This document shows, one piece after another, positions 6,222-8,335 of a DNA stretch of 8,335 bases. A program made the position numbers and the translations under genes. The first letter of the stretch is position 1. Every line of letters starts with the position of its first letter. The stretch covers positions 1 through 8,335 of the forward strand of contig DASPQS010000021.1 in assembly GCA_035624865.1 (NCBI GenBank), written 5' to 3'. The stretch comes from JASHZA01 sp035624865. GTDB taxonomy: Bacteria > Desulfobacterota > Binatia > Binatales > Binataceae. Below the pieces are notes generated by a model. It saw nothing but the letters and a program-made list of their open reading frames with translations, was not told the origin of the DNA and did no database searches.

Positions 6222-6237
6222 ATGGATGAGCAGGTAG
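6211..6237 (+). other. Eight-codon ORF overlapping the start of the Fe-ADH-like gene
   Basis: ATG 6211 opens a frame of eight sense codons (MASRWMSR) ending in TAG at 6235-6237, overlapping the first 16 bases of the downstream gene. AGGGAG (6202-6207) lies three bases from this ATG and 14 bases from the gene's own ATG at 6222. One spacing is short and the other long. Termination-reinitiation coupling is possible, but chance is the default explanation. Confidence 0.2.
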
Positions 6238-7430
6238 ACGGGGGAGTAATACAGTTCGTACCGACGGTCGAGCGTATCGTTTACGGCATCGGCGCACTCG
6301 ATACGATCGGCGCCGAACTCGAGCGCTTGGGCTCGCAGCGACCGATGATCGTAACTGCCCGATCGCTCGAGGGTGGCAGGCTGGTGCAGCGGATCGCTGC
6401 GCCGATCGGAGGGAGGCGCGTGATCACCTTCGCCGCGCCCTTCGAGCACGTACCGATCGAAAGCGTCGCGATCGCAGTTGCAGCCGCGCGGCAGCACGAT
6501 GCCGACGCGATGGTCGCCGTCGGCGGCGGCAGCGTGATTGACGCGGCCAAGGCCGCACGCCTGTGTATCGCCGCCGGGCTTACGACCGCGGATGATCTCG
6601 CGACCTTCATGGAGCATCCCGGACCGCTTATCAACGGAATGATTCCGCAGCTCAGCATCCCGACGACCTTGGCAGGCGCGGAATACACGCGCAGCTTCAG
6701 CGCGACTGATTTTGCGCGCGGCGTCAAGCGGTCATACACGAACAGCGCTGTCGCGAGCCGCGGAATTCTCTATGACCCAGGCGCGACGCTTGAGACACCG
6801 ATACGGCTGTGGCTCGCCTCGGGTGTGATGGCACTGGATCATGCGGTCGAGGTGTTTTGCGCGTCCTCGCCTCACTTCGTGGGCGACCCGCTCAAGCTGG
6901 CCGCCGCCCGCGGGCTGATGACGGCTCTCCCCCGTACGGCAGCCACCTTCAACGATTGCGAGGCCCGCCTCGAGTGTCAGGTCGCAGCCTGGATGGCGGA
7001 TCACTCTCCGCTTCGGGCACAGCCGCTCAAGCCGGCTGCCGCGGCCCTGCCGAGCCATGCGCTCGCCTACGAACTCGGCGCGCTGTGCCGCGTTTCCTAT
7101 GGGATCGTCGCCTGCGTAACCCTGCCGGCCTCGCTGCGATGGACTTCGGTGCGAATCGAGCAGCAGGTCGCCCGGCAGGCCGAGATGTCGCGGGCGTTGG
7201 GACTGGCTACCAGCCACGTCGCGCAGCCCGAAGCAGCGGAGTGGCTGGCGGATGAGTTGGAGCGACTCGTCGCAAGACTCGGGCTGCCGACGCGGCTAAG
7301 CCAGATTGGCGTTGGTCGCGATGACCTCAAGGTCGTAGCGTCGCGGTTCGCCGCTCGCGCCGGATCGCTGACGGGGGTGCATCCCGCCAGTGAAGACGAG
7401 GTTATGAGTCTGCTGGAGAGTGCCCTGTAG
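6222..7430 (+). CDS. Iron-alcohol-dehydrogenase / maleylacetate-reductase-like protein with altered metal site
   Basis: A 402-residue group III dehydrogenase fold. ATG 6222 is chosen because MDEQVDGGVIQFVPTVERI leads directly into the first strand; the frame is open from 6009 without homology. Domain 1 is the Rossmann-like nucleotide domain, with VAVGGGSVIDAAKA (98-111) and PTTLAGAEYT (147-156), the latter closer to maleylacetate reductases than to ordinary alcohol dehydrogenases. Domain 2 is helical and should hold the metal ligands. ALDHAVE (204-210) keeps H207, but M203 stands where Fe-ADHs have Asp. H279 of the SHALAYELG segment is kept, Y283 replaces the second usual His, and VSYG (291-294) has Y293 where the PHG His is expected. 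Maleylacetate reductases reduce maleylacetate to 3-oxoadipate with NAD(P)H in aromatic catabolism. The family is confident, but metal dependence and activity are doubtful. It is convergent with the next gene. Confidence 0.82.
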   Translation: MDEQVDGGVIQFVPTVERIVYGIGALDTIGAELERLGSQRPMIVTARSLEGGRLVQRIAAPIGGRRVITFAAPFEHVPIESVAIAVAAARQHDADAMVAVGGGSVIDAAKAARLCIAAGLTTADDLATFMEHPGPLINGMIPQLSIPTTLAGAEYTRSFSATDFARGVKRSYTNSAVASRGILYDPGATLETPIRLWLASGVMALDHAVEVFCASSPHFVGDPLKLAAARGLMTALPRTAATFNDCEARLECQVAAWMADHSPLRAQPLKPAAAALPSHALAYELGALCRVSYGIVACVTLPASLRWTSVRIEQQVARQAEMSRALGLATSHVAQPEAAEWLADELERLVARLGLPTRLSQIGVGRDDLKVVASRFAARAGSLTGVHPASEDEVMSLLESAL

Positions 7431-7444
7431 AGCCGGACCGCTTC

Positions 7445-7467
7445 CCAGTGGCACACATGCGCCCTGG
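7445..7467. terminator. Weak hairpin between convergent genes
   Basis: CCAG-T-GGC (7445-7452) can pair with GCC-CTGG (7461-7467) around an eight-base loop, forming a seven-pair stem with one bulged T. It lies in the 44-base gap between two convergent stops, where a shared terminator is expected. There is no T-tract on either strand, so the call is tentative. Confidence 0.2.
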
Positions 7468-7474
7468 TTCATGG

Positions 7475-8335
7475 TCAGGATCCCGCGGCGCGTTGGGCTT
7501 GTGCAACTGCATGCTCCAGACCGCGGCGATCGAACACCATCACGAGTAGTCGCATGAAAGTATCGCCCGCCGGCACACCCTTGAGCTCCTTCGGATAGGG
7601 GAAGAAGACTCGTGCAGCGTCCCGGCGGTATTTCGCAATTATCGGTGTGAGCGCTTCGTAACTGCCCACGACGCCAACTGCGATCGCTGCACTCTCCCAA
7701 GGACCAAGGTAAAGCCCGTTTTTGGTCCGGATGTCAGGATCGTCGACCCAATTCGGTGGCAGTAGCCCCATGCGTTGCACAGTCATCGGCGTAAGTTGAG
7801 CCAGGTCGCGCCCCTGCCCCAGGTATTGGCGCGCCGCGACGAGCAAGGCGGCCATCCGCGCCGCGTCGCTCCGCCTTTCCATCTCGAGCGCGCTCGCGTC
7901 TCGATAGGGCGCAAGCTCGGACTCCCCCAAGCGATAGACCGAAACGCCTGCTATACGTACGGGTGCTGCGTCAACCGTTGCCAGTAGCGGCGCCCACAGC
8001 GCCAGATGGCGATCATCGACAACAATGGTGTCGACACTATGCGTAGCCATGAACGCACGCAATTGGACCGCGGCATCCGGAATTAGAGTTTTGGTCGAGA
8101 ATGCGCCGACGATGGGCCAACGTTCGGACTCACGCGGTGTGATTCCCGTGTATCCGCCAGCCATAGTAAAGGACATTTTGGTTTCCGCTTGCCACAGCAT
8201 GGAATCGCCGGTGATGGCATAGGGTAGCGCTACGACGTTATGTTGTGACGGCAAGTATCTGCGATACGCTCGGCTGATAAAGAATGCCGGTGTGCTCGTG
8301 GGTGCGCAAAAGAAGCCGGCGTCAGTATTGGGCAG
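7475..8335 (-). CDS. C-terminal part of a probable membrane glycosyltransferase-like protein, N-terminus outside window
   Basis: The frame runs without a stop from the right edge to TGA at 7477-7475, giving 286 residues. The codon at 8254 is only an internal TTG, so the true start lies beyond the window. The visible part has no membrane segment. It opens with AFFISRAYRRYLPS, then VVALPYAITGDSMLWQAETK and FTMAGGYTGITPRE. From memory this pattern resembles the soluble C-terminal domains of large membrane glycosyltransferase-like proteins of unknown substrate. Next comes an alpha/beta stretch with VDTIVVDDRH, a Val/Tyr strand pair (VRIAGVSVYRL), and later DPDIRTKNGLYLGPWESAA before a Phe/Tyr/Pro patch (VFFPYPKEL). 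The end is Arg/Ala-rich. Other explanations are possible, and no catalytic residues can be named. It is convergent with the maleylacetate-reductase-like gene. Confidence 0.5.
   Translation of the reverse strand: MPNTDAGFFCAPTSTPAFFISRAYRRYLPSQHNVVALPYAITGDSMLWQAETKMSFTMAGGYTGITPRESERWPIVGAFSTKTLIPDAAVQLRAFMATHSVDTIVVDDRHLALWAPLLATVDAAPVRIAGVSVYRLGESELAPYRDASALEMERRSDAARMAALLVAARQYLGQGRDLAQLTPMTVQRMGLLPPNWVDDPDIRTKNGLYLGPWESAAIAVGVVGSYEALTPIIAKYRRDAARVFFPYPKELKGVPAGDTFMRLLVMVFDRRGLEHAVAQAQRAAGS

Noticed and set aside
1..8335. CRISPR array, insertion sequence, integrase or attachment site
   Set aside because: No spaced direct repeats, transposase or integrase motifs, or terminal inverted repeats were seen on either strand.

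Overview
The window is GC-rich, densely coding bacterial DNA. Two things narrow the host. It holds four luciferase-like monooxygenase (LLM) fold oxidoreductases, at least three of them of types normally tied to the deazaflavin coenzyme F420. It also holds a short alanine-zipper lipoprotein, of the kind found in the outer membrane of diderm (Gram-negative-type) bacteria. Together they suggest an uncultured, LLM-rich, diderm soil or sediment lineage that makes F420 (for example Binatota- or Rokubacteria-like). This placement is inference: no rRNA or marker gene is present.

Layout. (1) Minus-strand unit, 2797 down to 1: two tandem, closely related LLM genes (1937-2797, then 1047-1901), followed by a TTG-started gene with a gamma-glutamylcyclotransferase-like N-terminus that runs off the left edge. 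(2) A 170-bp divergent intergenic region (2798-2967). (3) Plus-strand unit: a third LLM of a different subfamily (2968-3846), an alanine-zipper lipoprotein six bases behind it and in the same frame (3853-4149), and a glutathione S-transferase (4267-4920). The unit closes with a strong terminator built on a 30-bp perfect palindrome (4950-4979). (4) A convergent minus-strand fourth LLM of the general flavin-dependent type (5012-6052). (5) A 169-bp divergent spacer, then a plus-strand iron-alcohol-dehydrogenase/maleylacetate-reductase-like protein whose metal-binding residues are largely replaced (6222-7430). (6) A convergent minus-strand gene whose C-terminal 286 residues are in the window (7475-8335). 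It is probably the soluble end of a membrane protein that looks like a glycosyltransferase.

How they might work together: flavin/F420 oxidoreductases, a GST, a GSH-metabolism-like protein and a maleylacetate-reductase-like protein would fit a catabolic or detoxification locus for small organic compounds. No substrate can be read from the sequence. The tandem LLM pair looks like a local duplication (about 60% identity by hand alignment). Long open frames opposite most of these genes are codon-bias shadows and are not annotated. No tRNA, rRNA, CRISPR array, insertion sequence or attachment site was seen, and no gene-free stretch exceeds about 170 bases.
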